This document shows, piece after piece, positions 25,363 to 36,746 of a stretch of 64,000 bases of DNA. The stretch spans positions 27,540,105 to 27,604,104 of the forward strand of contig OZ024866.1 of assembly GCA_964017155.1 (NCBI GenBank), given 5' to 3'. Made by a program: the position numbers and the translations under genes. Source of the stretch: Oasisia sp. SBJ-2009 (lineage: Eukaryota > Annelida > Polychaeta > Sabellida > Siboglinidae). Positions within the stretch are counted from its first letter, which is position 1. Each line of letters begins with the position of its first letter. The notes under the pieces are model-generated. The model worked only from the letters and a program-made list of their open reading frames with translations, did not search any database and was not told the DNA's origin.

Positions 25363-26313
25363 GTTTAACTGATTGTTGGAAAACGACGGCAATCCATAGC
25401 CACCTGTTGATTGGTTAGCTGCATGTGAAGGCGGCATCGACAGTTCTGGTAATGCTTGAGCAAGTGACGATGAAGAATTGAGCATGTCACCTCCGAATAT
25501 ATCCATAACATTGCTGCTACCTGGTGCAGTTGATGGTACTCCATGCGGCGTCTGAAGTATGTCTGAGCCAGCACTGTAGGCACTATAAATTTCTGCTGAA
25601 GAAACAGCAACCGCTGAAGAAGTTGTTGGTATTGAAAACGCCTCTGGGTCTTTTATATCATCTTCAAGTTCTGTGTCACTTGGATCTATAATTTCAAAAA
25701 TGTCAGGTTCCTGTTTGATGTAGGTTTGTGTATCACTGTCCCAGTCACGCATCTGCCTTTTGCGAGGCGGTGACTCTAGCTTGGAGTCTACAGACACACT
25801 GTAACTGTGGGCGAAGTCATTGTCAATGTCCGTCTGATTCACCTGCTGCCTTTCTGAACTTCTTCTGTCATTGTAACACCTTTCGAATGTTTTGTCTTCA
25901 GAAATACTGCTTCTGTGGCTGCGTGCTTTATTTCTAGAATGTGTCGCCTCTTTATGGAATGTCCTCCCTGATGCAATTCTAAACTGCTGACTGGTCTTAA
26001 CCTTGCTGTTTCCATCACTATCAGATACGGAGTCTGACAAGTCAACAGATTCAGCATCACCACGACCTCCACAATCAACTTGTTCTTCTTCGGGGAAAGC
26101 CGACGTAGTAGATGTTTCAGCCGAACACACTCTCTCATTAATGTTCACAAGAAATACATCATTCTGATCTAGCGTGATGCCAATTAATGCTTCAATGCAG
26201 AATTCCGACTGATATGACAACCCATTCTTGCAGAGTAGAGGGATTGCTTCTTGTAATAATGTCTTAATTCGCTGTTGGTCTGACTTCAATACCATCTCTA
26301 CGTGTCACACAAT
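25363..26313 (-). CDS. locus A shared 5' coding exon: N-terminal module plus acidic linker
   Basis: The acceptor is TTTATTTACAG|ATTGTG (26313); an in-frame TGA precedes the ATG at 26295, which fixes the start. The donor is AAAC|GTATGT after 25363. Coding length is 933 nt (311 codons), so the exon ends in phase 0. Residues 1-56 (LLCKNGL, YQSEF, IEALIGITLDQ, VFLV) are about 75% identical to locus B. The rest is low-complexity Ser/Asp/Glu-rich with a basic patch PPRKRQ (about residue 177) and YIKQEPD followed by FEIIDPSD (about 192-206), which resemble a sumoylation site and a SUMO-interacting motif. I do not recognise the N-terminal module; by analogy it may mediate self-association or cofactor contact. 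Confidence 0.88.
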
Positions 26314-27051
26314 CTGTAAATAAAAATTACACATTGTTAGAAATGTCAAGTTCAAACGTAAGTAAAATACAACCTTTAAGTAATATTTATCCTCAATTTG
26401 ATACTTTCTATTGCACGACTGCGAACACATTAAATTAGTAAACAAAACAGAGTTTGAACAGATCAATGAGTTTTAAAACAAGTTATAATGGAGAAGCTGC
26501 TGAAGTGAGCCGTGTTAACCAGTGTCACATCAATTGATGTTCAACATTCCTACATTCAAGTTTGCAGTTTCCCTGTTACAAATTACTATGAAGACTAATT
26601 CTGGTTCAGACACTTTTATAAAAAATCATAAATATTGACTTTTCTCTCAATAAATATTGCAATGTGATGTGCTAACCGCTCACGCCCTGTGACATCGAAC
26701 ATATTACATACATTCTGAACATATACACATTGAAAAAAGGTGGTAAGCTTTTTTGAAAAGGCCCTAGTAATAACTTAGGCCAGTTAATTGGCCGATAACT
26801 GGATAAGGAATGTTGTTTTCTACTTTTAGCAGGGTTTGGGTGTGTTTTGGGGAGTTTGCATTGTTATGTGGCGGTTGTTTGTATATATGTTTACTATGTG
26901 TGGTATAACATTGCATAACATTAAACAATGCAAGTCTACAAGTTCACCCACAACCCTGTGTTACTTTATTCGTTGCAAACCTGACGGAGTGTCAGGGCGG
27001 TTTGCTGTGAACAGACAGGATTAAGAATGCGTTTACATGTATAAGGTACTG
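26314..27051 (-). other. first intron of locus A (inferred)
   Basis: Lies between the predicted first exon donor (27052-27057) and the shared exon acceptor. An unrelated short plus-strand frame (26836-27024) is not supported as a gene. Confidence 0.4.
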
Positions 27052-27057
27052 ACTCAC

Positions 27058-27235
27058 TTTCTGTTTCGACTTCCACTATTGTCAGTCGGTTACTGGCAGT
27101 GTAGTCTGTCGATGTAGCAGCCGTAGTCAAGAACAACGAAGACGCTTACAGTCACAGAGAGTGACACACTGAATCTGTGAGTGTGACAGTGATAGGGCAG
27201 ACCAGAGAGGCAGAGCCCGGAGCCGAGAAGGGACG
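27058..27235 (-). other. probable 5' non-coding first exon of locus A
   Basis: Begins about 25-30 nt downstream of a TATA box and ends at CAGAAA|GTGAGT (donor 27057-27052 on the minus strand). It has no long frame and would be 5' UTR joined to the exon at 26313. The exact start is inferred from the TATA position. Confidence 0.42.
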
Positions 27236-27257
27236 CTAGACAGATTTGATACCGAGA

Positions 27258-27266
27258 CTTTATATA
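27258..27266 (-). promoter_or_regulatory. TATA box, candidate locus A promoter
   Basis: TATATAAAG on the minus strand. Together with a downstream donor and the shared coding exon further downstream on the same strand, it makes a coherent promoter, but the motif alone is weak evidence in AT-rich DNA. Confidence 0.42.
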
Positions 27267-27785
27267 AAGTATTCAGGGCAGTATATAATATACGGTAACC
27301 TTAGGTGACTTCGTTGTATTGAATTGACGTGAAACTACGAAACGTGCTACAGTTAAATGTGTGCGGGTATTTTGTACGGTGAAAACATTGAAAAAGAGCC
27401 TCATACTAACAAAACCGGAAGTTCATGGTTTCGATGATGAGGGTCCGCCGAAATAGTTTCCCTGAAATATTTACGACGATAGCGACGGTTGCACTCAAAG
27501 GGAAGGGGCAACCTTGGCTTGGGTGAAAAGGCTGGCAAAGTTCGGCATGCTTTGCCAGGATTCACACAGTCATTACTCTCCCGCTGTTGCACCCGTCACC
27601 CATGGTAAGCCCCATGGACACCCAATGACATGTAGTTTATTATGCAGTCAAATCGCCAACCGCACCCTCCTTGTCAGACCTTGACATTTCCCGACAAATG
27701 TGCACGTGCGTGAAACCGCTATCCCATATATTATATTTTTTATATATTATATTATATTATAGCAACAGATGATAGTTAGTAGGTA
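27267..27785. other. spacer between loci A and B, promoter-proximal
   Basis: Moderately GC-rich, probably upstream regulatory sequence of locus A. An AT-rich run (TATATTATAT) at 27726-27760 leads into the satellite. No gene is supported. Confidence 0.35.
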
Positions 27786-28985
27786 CATGCCATGCCATGC
27801 CATGCCATGCCATGCCATGCCATGCCATGCCATGCCATGCCATGCCATGCCATGCCATGCCATGCCATGCCATGCCATGCCATGCCATGCCATGCCATGC
27901 CATGCCATGCCATGCCATGCCATGCCATGCCATGCCATGCCATGCCATGCCATGCCATGCCATGCCATGCCATGCCATGCCATGCCATGCCATGCCATGC
28001 CATGCCATGCCATGCCATGCCATGCCATGCCATGCCATGCCATGCCATGCCATGCCATGCCATGCCATGCCATGCCATGCCATGCCATGCCATGCCATGC
28101 CATGCCATGCCATGCCATGCCATGCCATGCCATGCCATGCCATGCCATGCCATGCCATGCCATGCCATGCCATGCCATGCCATGCCATGCCATGCCATGC
28201 CATGCCATGCCATGTTATGTGATATCAGTTATGTGATATCAGTTATGTGATATCATATCATATCATATCATATCATATCATATCATATCATATCATATCA
28301 TATCATATCATATCATATCATATCATATCATATCATATCATATCATATCATATCATAATTATTATATTATATTATATTATATTATATTATATTATATTAT
28401 ATTATATTATATTATATTATATTATATTATATTATATTATATTATATTATATTATTATATTATTATATTATTATATTATTATATTATTATATTTTATATT
28501 TTATATTATTATATTATTATATTATTATATTATTATATTATTATATTTTATATTTTATATTTTATATTTTATATTTTATTTTATATTTTATATTTTATAT
28601 TTTATATTTTATATTTTATATTTTATATTTTATATTTTATATTATTATATTATTATATTATTATATTATATTACACTATTACACTATTACACTATCCTTA
28701 CCTTACCTTACCTTACCTTACCTTACCTTACCTTACCTTACCTTACCTTACCTTACCTTACCTTACCTTACCTTACCTTACCTTACCTTACCTTACATTA
28801 CATTACATTACATTACATTACATTACATTACATTACATTACAACATTACACTACACTACACTACACTACACTACACTACACTACACTACACTACACTACA
28901 CTACACTACACTACACTACACTACACTACACTACACTACACTACACTACACTACACTACACTACACTACACTACATTACATTATA
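27786..28985. repeat. 1.2-kb serial pentanucleotide satellite
   Basis: Successive blocks, mostly with period 5: (CATGC) about 86 copies at 27786-28214; a transition with ATGTGATATCAGTT repeats; (ATATC) at about 28248-28355; (ATATT) at about 28362-28455; period 7-8 variants such as TTATTATA and TTTTATA to about 28670; (CACTATTA); (CTTAC) at about 28697-28797; (ATTAC) to about 28842; (CTACA) to about 28972. All frames are open and the Met-Ala-Trp-His type proteins are artefacts. Confidence 0.97.
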
Positions 28986-31130
28986 TGCTTTTCTTTGCTA
29001 TTTATCAAGTCAGAATGATGTGTTTTTCTATTTGAACAAATGGTATACATGCGTTGAATGTTCAGCTACTCGGTTTTAGTTTGATATGGCACATGCAATG
29101 ATACAACAAATAAACAAGTGCTTAATTTCTATTCATTAATATTGATGCATTATAATTAATTAAATGCCATTATTTCGATGTCATGTCTACAAGCAATGAT
29201 AAACACATTTCAAATGCTATAAGTACGTGTATATGCGTGGATACCAAATATTTATAAATATATTGTTTAATTACTAAACACCTTTGAAAACCATACACAT
29301 ATATTTAGGTAAGGCTATCTAGCTATTTCATCGATCATTGTTGAAAAGAACGGTTGTTTTGTTGTTTTACTAAAATACCATCATATGCTACAGATTCGAT
29401 CGGTGCCACTCAACAGTTCGCCGGTGCATATATATAGAATCTGAAAAACAATAATAACGAATTCTTTCTAAAAAAATACCTTTTCAAAGATCATGTCCAA
29501 AGTTTTAATTTGGGTTTACATCTTGCCTTCTTGTGGCTTGAACCATATCATAAAATATAAAACAAAACATCAGCAATTTGAAATTTCAAATGACATCCCT
29601 ATTATATGGGTCAATATATAGGCTTTTACATTAGACCAACACAGCTAAAAATAACACCGCAGCTTTAATGTTATGTTTATTACTTTTTAATAAATCTTCA
29701 ATGAAAAAGAAATAGTAATAATTCTGGAATTTCACGCATTCTGGATAGCATTGATAAGACGTATTGTCTCGTATGAAATTTGGATTATGCTGATATATTT
29801 TTTTAGCTTGTTTGCGAAAAATACGGATTCATCATTAAAAATTTATCCCATAAATATCTTGCGAAAGAATGAGAGTGAGCACTGACGCTACCAACGGGCG
29901 AAAACTAATTAACATTTTATAAGTCCGAATATGTTCTGTGACACCAACATCCGGGCAATTCAGACCAAGCTGAACAAAGAGGCGTTGGTATTTAAACGGA
30001 CGTCGTTTTATAACTTTTTATGCAATATATTTGCATCATTTACGCTAATAATTGATGCTTATGTTGTGGTGCATATCCAGGACCAACTAGAACGCGTTCA
30101 TGAAAGGTAGTATTTAGATTTTAGAGTATACAATAGGAAAATGATCAAGCGAGGTGTGCATAAATTTGAGGTGCTTGAACGGTTAAAAGATCGCAGCGCC
30201 ACCAGTGGCAGTTTGGTTTGGCGCGTTTTTAAACATTCGTTGCAATTCTTCGCATTTCGTGATGCTACCGTTTTAGATAAAATACTTTCTGTCATCTGAT
30301 ATTATAATTACGCCGTTGTTACAGTAAAATCAAGTTTAGTTCTAGTTGGTTGTATTCGTATAAAAAACCTTTAATCGATGCGGTAACACGTGATTCACAG
30401 ATTTTGCTACTGGGCATTGGCAGCCACTAGCGTCGATGTTGTTGACACGTGTTAAACGGACATATTCCACTAAAGCGCTGGACCATTGTATCAAATTCTA
30501 GGCATGCTTATGAGTAGTAATAAATGGATCAGTGTATGCGTACAATATAACTCACTGTATAGTCCAAAGGACTCCAGAACCTCTTGGCCTATTTTTCTGG
30601 TCCAATGCTAGGGTGGTCGGACCAAATTTTTCTTACGAAACAAAAAATAAACAAAAAATGTTCCCTGATAGTAGTTACTATAAGAAGTATAACGGTAGTT
30701 GTTTCATGTATTTATGTGAAATATTAAGCAAACTACAGGTGTTTAAAGTTAGAGATTTCATGACATTTTCTGACGGTTTGCTAATAATGTGTAATTTTGC
30801 TTATAAACCACACACATTAATTTTTTTCTATTTTCCCCTGGTCATAATCACTAATTGAAGTGTAACTGTGCTTGCTTCGTGTATGTAGATGAAATATTAA
30901 GGAAACTGCAATTTTATGAAATTTGAAATTAAAAAAAATTCCGCCGATTTTCTGACAGATTTAACGTATGCCGCGGGTCGGGAATTGCAGGAAAATGACA
31001 AAACGGTCGAATTTTAATAAACTTGATTTTCAGAACGAACGATGTCTTGCGCACGTGTTGCTAACTTTATTTCACTGAATTCGTCCTAAAAGTACCAATA
31101 AAAGGATTAACTATGTCGTTACCCAACTAG
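28986..31130. other. AT-rich spacer between loci A and B
   Basis: No exon or RNA gene is seen. The short frame at 30532-30858 is low-complexity and unsupported. Confidence 0.4.
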
Positions 31131-31139
31131 CTGCTAATG

Positions 31140-31790
31140 TCGTTATGGCGGCTGGCCTTTAAAATCGACGAAAACGGGCCAACTTTCAGCGCGCTCAAAC
31201 GTAAACATTGCTCCATGCAACGCGGCCATGTTTGGTATCCTCGTGTTCGAAATGATCCCTTCCGTACGCTACCGAAGTCAAAAATCGGCGACATCCGTAC
31301 ATAAATTAGTTATCGGCGCCGAAAGTGCCGCGAAACTATCCAATCACAAACAGTTTCAGCTGTTGCTTGGCAGCCCGACCTCACGCGAACCATATATGGT
31401 GATCGCGGCCACGTAGCTAATTAAAATTGACCTTATGCAACGACGCCAGCCAATCACGGTGCGGCTTCAAGATGAATGACCTGTATGTGTCATGGCGTCG
31501 GATCGACGAAAGATCCGTACGGTTTACCAATTTGAAAGAAAGAAACGATATAATAAACGCAAATAAGCTGAATGCGCGAGAGATAGCATGAACAGCCTGC
31601 ATGATGCTGTTCAGTCGCGCAACGGACTCGCGGAAGCGGCAGCGAACGGGGAAAGAAATGCCGACGGCGACGTCGGGCTGGCCTTGCTACGCGGTTACGG
31701 CCGCCGGCCGCCGATCACCCGGACTGTCACTGACAGCGGCGCTGGCGCTGCCGAAGTTTGTCGCTCTATCAGTATCAGTCGGAAGTTACA
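31140..31790. other. CpG-richer segment in the inter-locus spacer
   Basis: Stands out by many CG dinucleotides, especially 31600-31760 (for example ACGGCCGCCGGCCGCCGATC). Short frames on both strands lack domains. The phrase TTAGTTATCGGCGCCGA near 31307 recurs as ATCAGTTATCGGCGCAGA near 34340. This could be an alternative promoter or first exon for either locus, or a repeat. Confidence 0.3.
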
Positions 31791-31799
31791 TTTATTTAT

Positions 31800-32081
31800 T
31801 TATTACAGAAAATAATTTGACTGAATTTGTTTCATTCATATTAATCCAATGTGGAATTAACATAAAACGAAAGGTGGTACTGTTGTTGGATTTACTTTTC
31901 TAGCATTATTTTTTTCCTTATCAAATATGAAAAGTATTTTAGGTAATTAAATTTTTAAACAATTTATTTAACATTAAATAATTCATTAAACATTAATTGT
32001 GACAGAGTATGCTTATCATTTATGATATGTGTGCATGAAATTGACCAATTATTTAGTAATAGATGTTTGTGTGTGTATGTA

Positions 32082-32122
<41 letters not shown>

Positions 32123-33262
32123 GATATAAATATGTGTATATATATGTATAGGCCTTACATATATATATATATGTATATATATATATAATATACATATATA
32201 TCAAATTTTATTTCATAAAAGACAACATTACATAATACATATACAATGTATGAGTATGCTTGGCCAGTGATGAATTTATTCACTGCCGCCGCCGCCGCTT
32301 GTGTAAACTATAAACAAATTCCATATATATATATATATACTGAATATGGTTCACACACTTTCATTATATAGTTACCACATGCTTCTGGTATGGAAAACAG
32401 TCATAATGGTGACTTTACACTGGTGTTATTAAAAATATTTGATGTTCATTTGGTTTTTTGCCGTTTTCTCAAAATTTACTTTTCGACAATATTGCTATTT
32501 TGCGGGAGGTCTCCCGGAAAAAGTACAAAACCTAGGAGTCTGATTTTTTTACCATGTATTCCCAATGGTGCAGTGAGTGCAATGATGCTTTTTAAACATG
32601 ATAGCTTTTATATGAAGATTTTTATTGATGACTGAAGTTGTTATAATATTTGGAAAAACGAAAAAAATCTTTGCAATTTCTTTTTGATAATAAATATTGT
32701 AAGGAGTTGATCAAAAACAGCATCATTGCACTCTACAACACTTCAGTGGATCATAACAAACAAAAAAGAAAGAAACATATGCATAGTTTTACTGCAAGAC
32801 CTCCCGCAAAATCATGCGTACCTATTTTCACAGAAAAGTCGGTTGCCATGGTTACGGTTATGCAAATGAGATGAAATTTTACAATTGGTCATCTTTTCCC
32901 ACCAGAACCACATCCTGAAAGTTTTAGAAAGATTGCTGCTCTGGTTGTTGAGATATCATCAAAATCCATTTCCCGACCAGTGTCCTACCTTAATCTTGCC
33001 AATAAATCTTTAGAATTACTTTCATTTTTTCTTCTGATAATAGTAATTAATTAAAATGAAATGGTGCTGCCTTCAATTACATAGATTAAATATTAATGAA
33101 ACTGCAATTTTATTTTAAAATTGTTTAATTTTTTTCTGAATATTCTATTTTATTTTATACCTAAATCACAAGAAGATATCTTTTTATTATACTGATTTTT
33201 GTGTAAACTATGATAAAGGGCAATACATACCTATTTTTAATTCAATTAATATATGTATATAT
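31800..33262. other. AT-rich spacer with (TA)n and mid-repetitive sequence
   Basis: (TA)n runs lie at 32080-32125, 32155-32200 and 32320-32340. The segment around 32500-32960 (CGGGAGGTCTCCCGG palindrome, GCAAGACCTCCCGC, CAGAACCACATCCTGAAAGTTTTAGAAAG) reads like a dispersed repeat. No gene. Confidence 0.4.
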
Positions 33263-33267
33263 ATATA

Positions 33268-33657
33268 TAGGCTACATTAAATATACAATTTTTTATTAAA
33301 ATGGATAATTTATCATTAATGTTTATAAAATTATATTATACGTGACTTTTGTATGTCGTTACTGGGGTATTCTTTGATGACAGTTTTACATGAATTATTA
33401 TTTAGTTTTGAGAATATATGTAATTACAAATTACATATATTCTCAAAACTAAATAATAATTCAAATTATTATTTAGTTTTGAGAATATATGTAATTACAA
33501 ATTACATATATTCTCAAAACTAAATAATAATTCATGTAAAACTGTCATCAAAGAATACCCCAGTAACGACATACAAAAGTCACGTATAATATAATTTTAT
33601 AAACATTAATGATAAATTATCCATTTTAATAAAAAATTGTATATTTAATGTAGCCTA
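33268..33657. mobile_element. 390-bp nested near-perfect palindrome (fold-back element)
   Basis: The outer arms begin TAGGCTACATTAAATATAC (33268) and end with its complement at 33657. Arms of about 194 bp appear fully complementary and centre at 33462/33463. The inner part is two tandem copies of a roughly 65-70-bp palindrome containing TTTTGAGAATATATGTAATT (about 33398-33461 and 33464-33527). The ends sit at TA on both sides, fitting a TA target duplication. No coding frame. Confidence 0.92.
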
Positions 33658-35149
33658 ACCAACACACAAAAGTATGAATAGTATGGTAAAAAGGGGAAAT
33701 AATACAATAATACCAATAAACAAACTAATGTAAATTAGCTACATTAAACATGGCACTACTTAATTAGTTTAAACAGTTACATGTGCAAGCATAAGACACT
33801 TGCTAACTATTTATAATAGTATTAATCAAAAACACCCGCTATCGATCACGTCGATATCAGAGTGCTTTGCATACCACAATGCATCGCGCGCACGGGGAAT
33901 AAGGCAAAATGGCGATGTCTTTTGAGACAGGGGCTCCATAAACGGACTTTGTGGCAAAATGCGCTATCAATTAGTAAGCCATCACTGTAATCATATTATC
34001 GTCCACACAATTCTTTACACTTCTGCGTATGAAGCAAGTTGAAGCAACCAAAATAAATAGTCACAAAACATCGTTAAACATAGGCCATTTTAACTGACTA
34101 ATTACTACAACTTTTTATCGACGGATTATCATGATATTTATACGATCACGTTCATTTATCTTTCTTCTTTAATTACAACTTTTCAAAATGGCCGTACTCA
34201 TTACCATAATCTCGCAAACAATTTTTGAAGATGAGGCCTATCGACGTCATCCAATATGGCCGTGGATGTAAACAATGAAAACCGAAATACGACACCGAGA
34301 GGGAAAAAATCATTAACACCTTTTAAACACCGCCAAAAAATCAGTTATCGGCGCAGAATCATAGACTAACATTATAACAACATAAGAAACATTATACAAG
34401 AACTGGTATGTTGCGTGATAATAAATTACGGCGACTAAACCCGGACCCCTGTCTTCCCATGTTGTCAGAAGGGGCGGCAAATCGGTCTGACCTCCCTACC
34501 AATGCGCTTTTGTATCAGACAAGCATTACATTTCTCATTTTGGAAGTACACAAATGTCTATAAATTGCTTTTTGAAAGTCTGTTTCTCTGGGTTGTAACT
34601 TGAAAGTAATTTTGAATGCTGGAGACAAATTGTTCACATTGCTAGGCAATATAATGAAATAAATGTAGCCATGCATGCCAGTTTTAGCCTGGTAATACAT
34701 TTATTAAAATCTGATACACATTCACTCTTCAAATTATACAGATTTTTCAAGGGCAACGACTTGTAACATTATTTTCAAAATTAAACACTTAGAATCACTT
34801 ATATAATTTTTAATCTGTGCAATCATTAGGCTAGCTGCTGAGCCAACACATTTTTTAGTCAATTTGGCTAAATGTAAGAAATTTCAGATTTTTTTTACCC
34901 ATTTCACTTTTTTTTACCCCATTTACCCAAAACAAGACATAATATTAAGTAGAATAATATACATTATTCACAACAAAACACCTAATTTTAATTAACAAAA
35001 CATTGATGTGATTAGCATAAAAGAAAACTAAACACATGACATTTAAACACGCAATATAATTTAAAAGAACATTGTTTAAGCCATGGCCGATTAATCGACC
35101 CTAGACACCTTCCTGCATGACACATTTTTCGTTTGCGTAATCAGTAACC
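33658..35149. other. spacer upstream of locus B
   Basis: No gene is seen. The 33840-34360 part is less AT-rich and has a GGCCGT-type motif near 34255; 34700-35090 is strongly AT-rich with T-runs. Confidence 0.4.
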
Positions 35150-35560
35150 GACCCGTGCACATTTGGTATCATCGGATAGCTGACAGATTTTTTTAAATGG
35201 TGTATATTTATTCATGAGCAGTTTGAATGACAGCGAGTTACACGCGGCCGGACAAAACACGTGATACATTTTATGCCCAAATTTGGGTGGTTTACTACGC
35301 CTGCCGTGACGAATTTACGCACCCATTCATAAAGGCCCGACCCCCACATACGCGGTACCAATATAAAGCTCTGTTCTTGCCCAATCAGGGAAAAATAAAC
35401 ATGTGAATGAAACTGGTTCAGCGAATCAGAAGCAAGCTTTCAAACTCCGCGTCATCTTCCCGCCGGTGAAGTAGTAAACAACAAGATGGCGGCCAGTCGT
35501 GTCGAAGTAGTTTCCAGATCCAAACGTTTACTTCGGAATATCTCAAGTTACCGCATCTAT
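35150..35560 (+). repeat. copy 1 of a duplicated ~400-bp promoter-region segment
   Basis: Aligns over its length with 36178-36570. Shared words in order are ACATTTGGTATCATYGGATA-CTGACAGATTTTT, CACGTGATACAT, GATGAATTTA or GACGAATTTA, CCCCCATA, AAAGCTCTGTT, AATAAACAACA-type words and AATATCTCAA. The duplication is old. Confidence 0.65.
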
Positions 35561-35673
35561 GTTTCTACAAGACAACTAACAGTATTTAAGAATGTGTCTA
35601 TTATACTAGTTCAAATAGTTAGAACAACTTTGGATGCTTTTTGGTGTGAAACATCTCACCGGCCGCGCCGCGG
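35486..35673 (+). CDS. possible first exon of locus B (5' UTR or N-terminal extension)
   Basis: CAACAAGATGGCGGCC contains the AAGATGGCGGC core typical of YY1-type sites near animal promoters, with the ATG at 35486. The frame is open to a donor CGCGG|GTGAGC (donor from 35674). Joined to the acceptor at 36747, the frame would run without a stop into the ATG at 36784 (the split codon is GG|A), so an N-terminal extension of about 75 residues is possible. In locus A the equivalent upstream frame has a stop, so the exon may equally be non-coding in practice. Confidence 0.42.
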
Positions 35674-36746
35674 GTGAGCGCCGGCGGCGAATGTAGCAGC
35701 AATCGGCCGGCCTAAAATGGCCTACCGCGATGTCGAACAAAATTTGTAAAAATTAAAGTTCTCAACGGATTTGATTCATTTTTGTTTTATTTGGTAGCTA
35801 ATATATATGGCTATGTTTGTCTCACTGGAAGTAGGAAATGTGTCCGTTTAGTAATTATTTAGGAACGGGATAGTGCATTTATTTTTTTCATATTTTTTTG
35901 GATGACGTTCAGCTAATAATATCACTGTGACTGTCTGACATAATAGAGATAATATAATTTTATTATAATAAAGAATTCATTTGGCAGTAAAATGATATAT
36001 AATTCACATTTTTACGATAAGTATTTGCAGAGTTATGATTTTTATTGTAACAGCATGCAAAACTGAATTTTCGCTGGCTGGTCGCAGGGTTAACCCTAGA
36101 GGTGACCAGAGTTGAAAATCGGTCGAATGCCCCCCCGCCTCTGTTGTAACAATTTTCATTTCCATCACACGAATCTGACACGTGAACATTTGGTATCATT
36201 GGATATCTGACAGATTTTTCTAGATCATATATATATTTTCCTTGTGTAGATTCGGTGACAGATTCTTCACAATCGCATTTTCAAAGCACGTGATACATGT
36301 TTGGGAGATTTTACTATGCCCTGATGGATGAATTTATGCATCCAGTCATGCAGTCTACACCCCCCATACATGCAGTATCAAAGGAAAGCTCTGTTAGTGG
36401 TCAATTTGCCGCAAATAAGTCACATGTGTTCAGTAGTTTCAGTCAATCAAAACTGTGATTTCAAATGTAGCGCCATTGACCCCGCGAAACCAAAGTTGGA
36501 GACAAAATGATGTTTAGATAAACAACAGTTTATCCGTTTCGCAACTTTCCTTTAAAATATCTCAAACTATTTCGCAGATTTATGCATGCAAATTTACAGC
36601 TTATGCATGCAAGTGTTATGGAGCTGGTGTATTTTTGTATATTATATAATTTATGTTTTAAGCTACATTTTCAGTGTTTTGAGTGAAATGGTGATGTTGT
36701 TTTTTGGTGTGTTTTGTGTAGCTCGTTTATTTATTCTTTCTTACAG
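35674..36746 (+). other. first intron of locus B (inferred), includes promoter-segment copy 2
   Basis: 36178-36570 is the second copy of the 35150-35560 segment. An in-frame read-through upstream of 36747 (from about 36586) is intronic: it ends at a strong TTCTTTCTTACAG acceptor. Confidence 0.5.

Noticed and set aside
27786..28985. Possible CRISPR-like array
   Set aside because: No spacers, unit of only 5 bp, and the window is eukaryotic. It is a simple satellite.
27747..29035. Long Met-Ala-Trp-His, Met-Pro-Cys-His and Ile-Ser-Tyr frames
   Set aside because: Pentanucleotide satellite artefacts; all frames on both strands are open.
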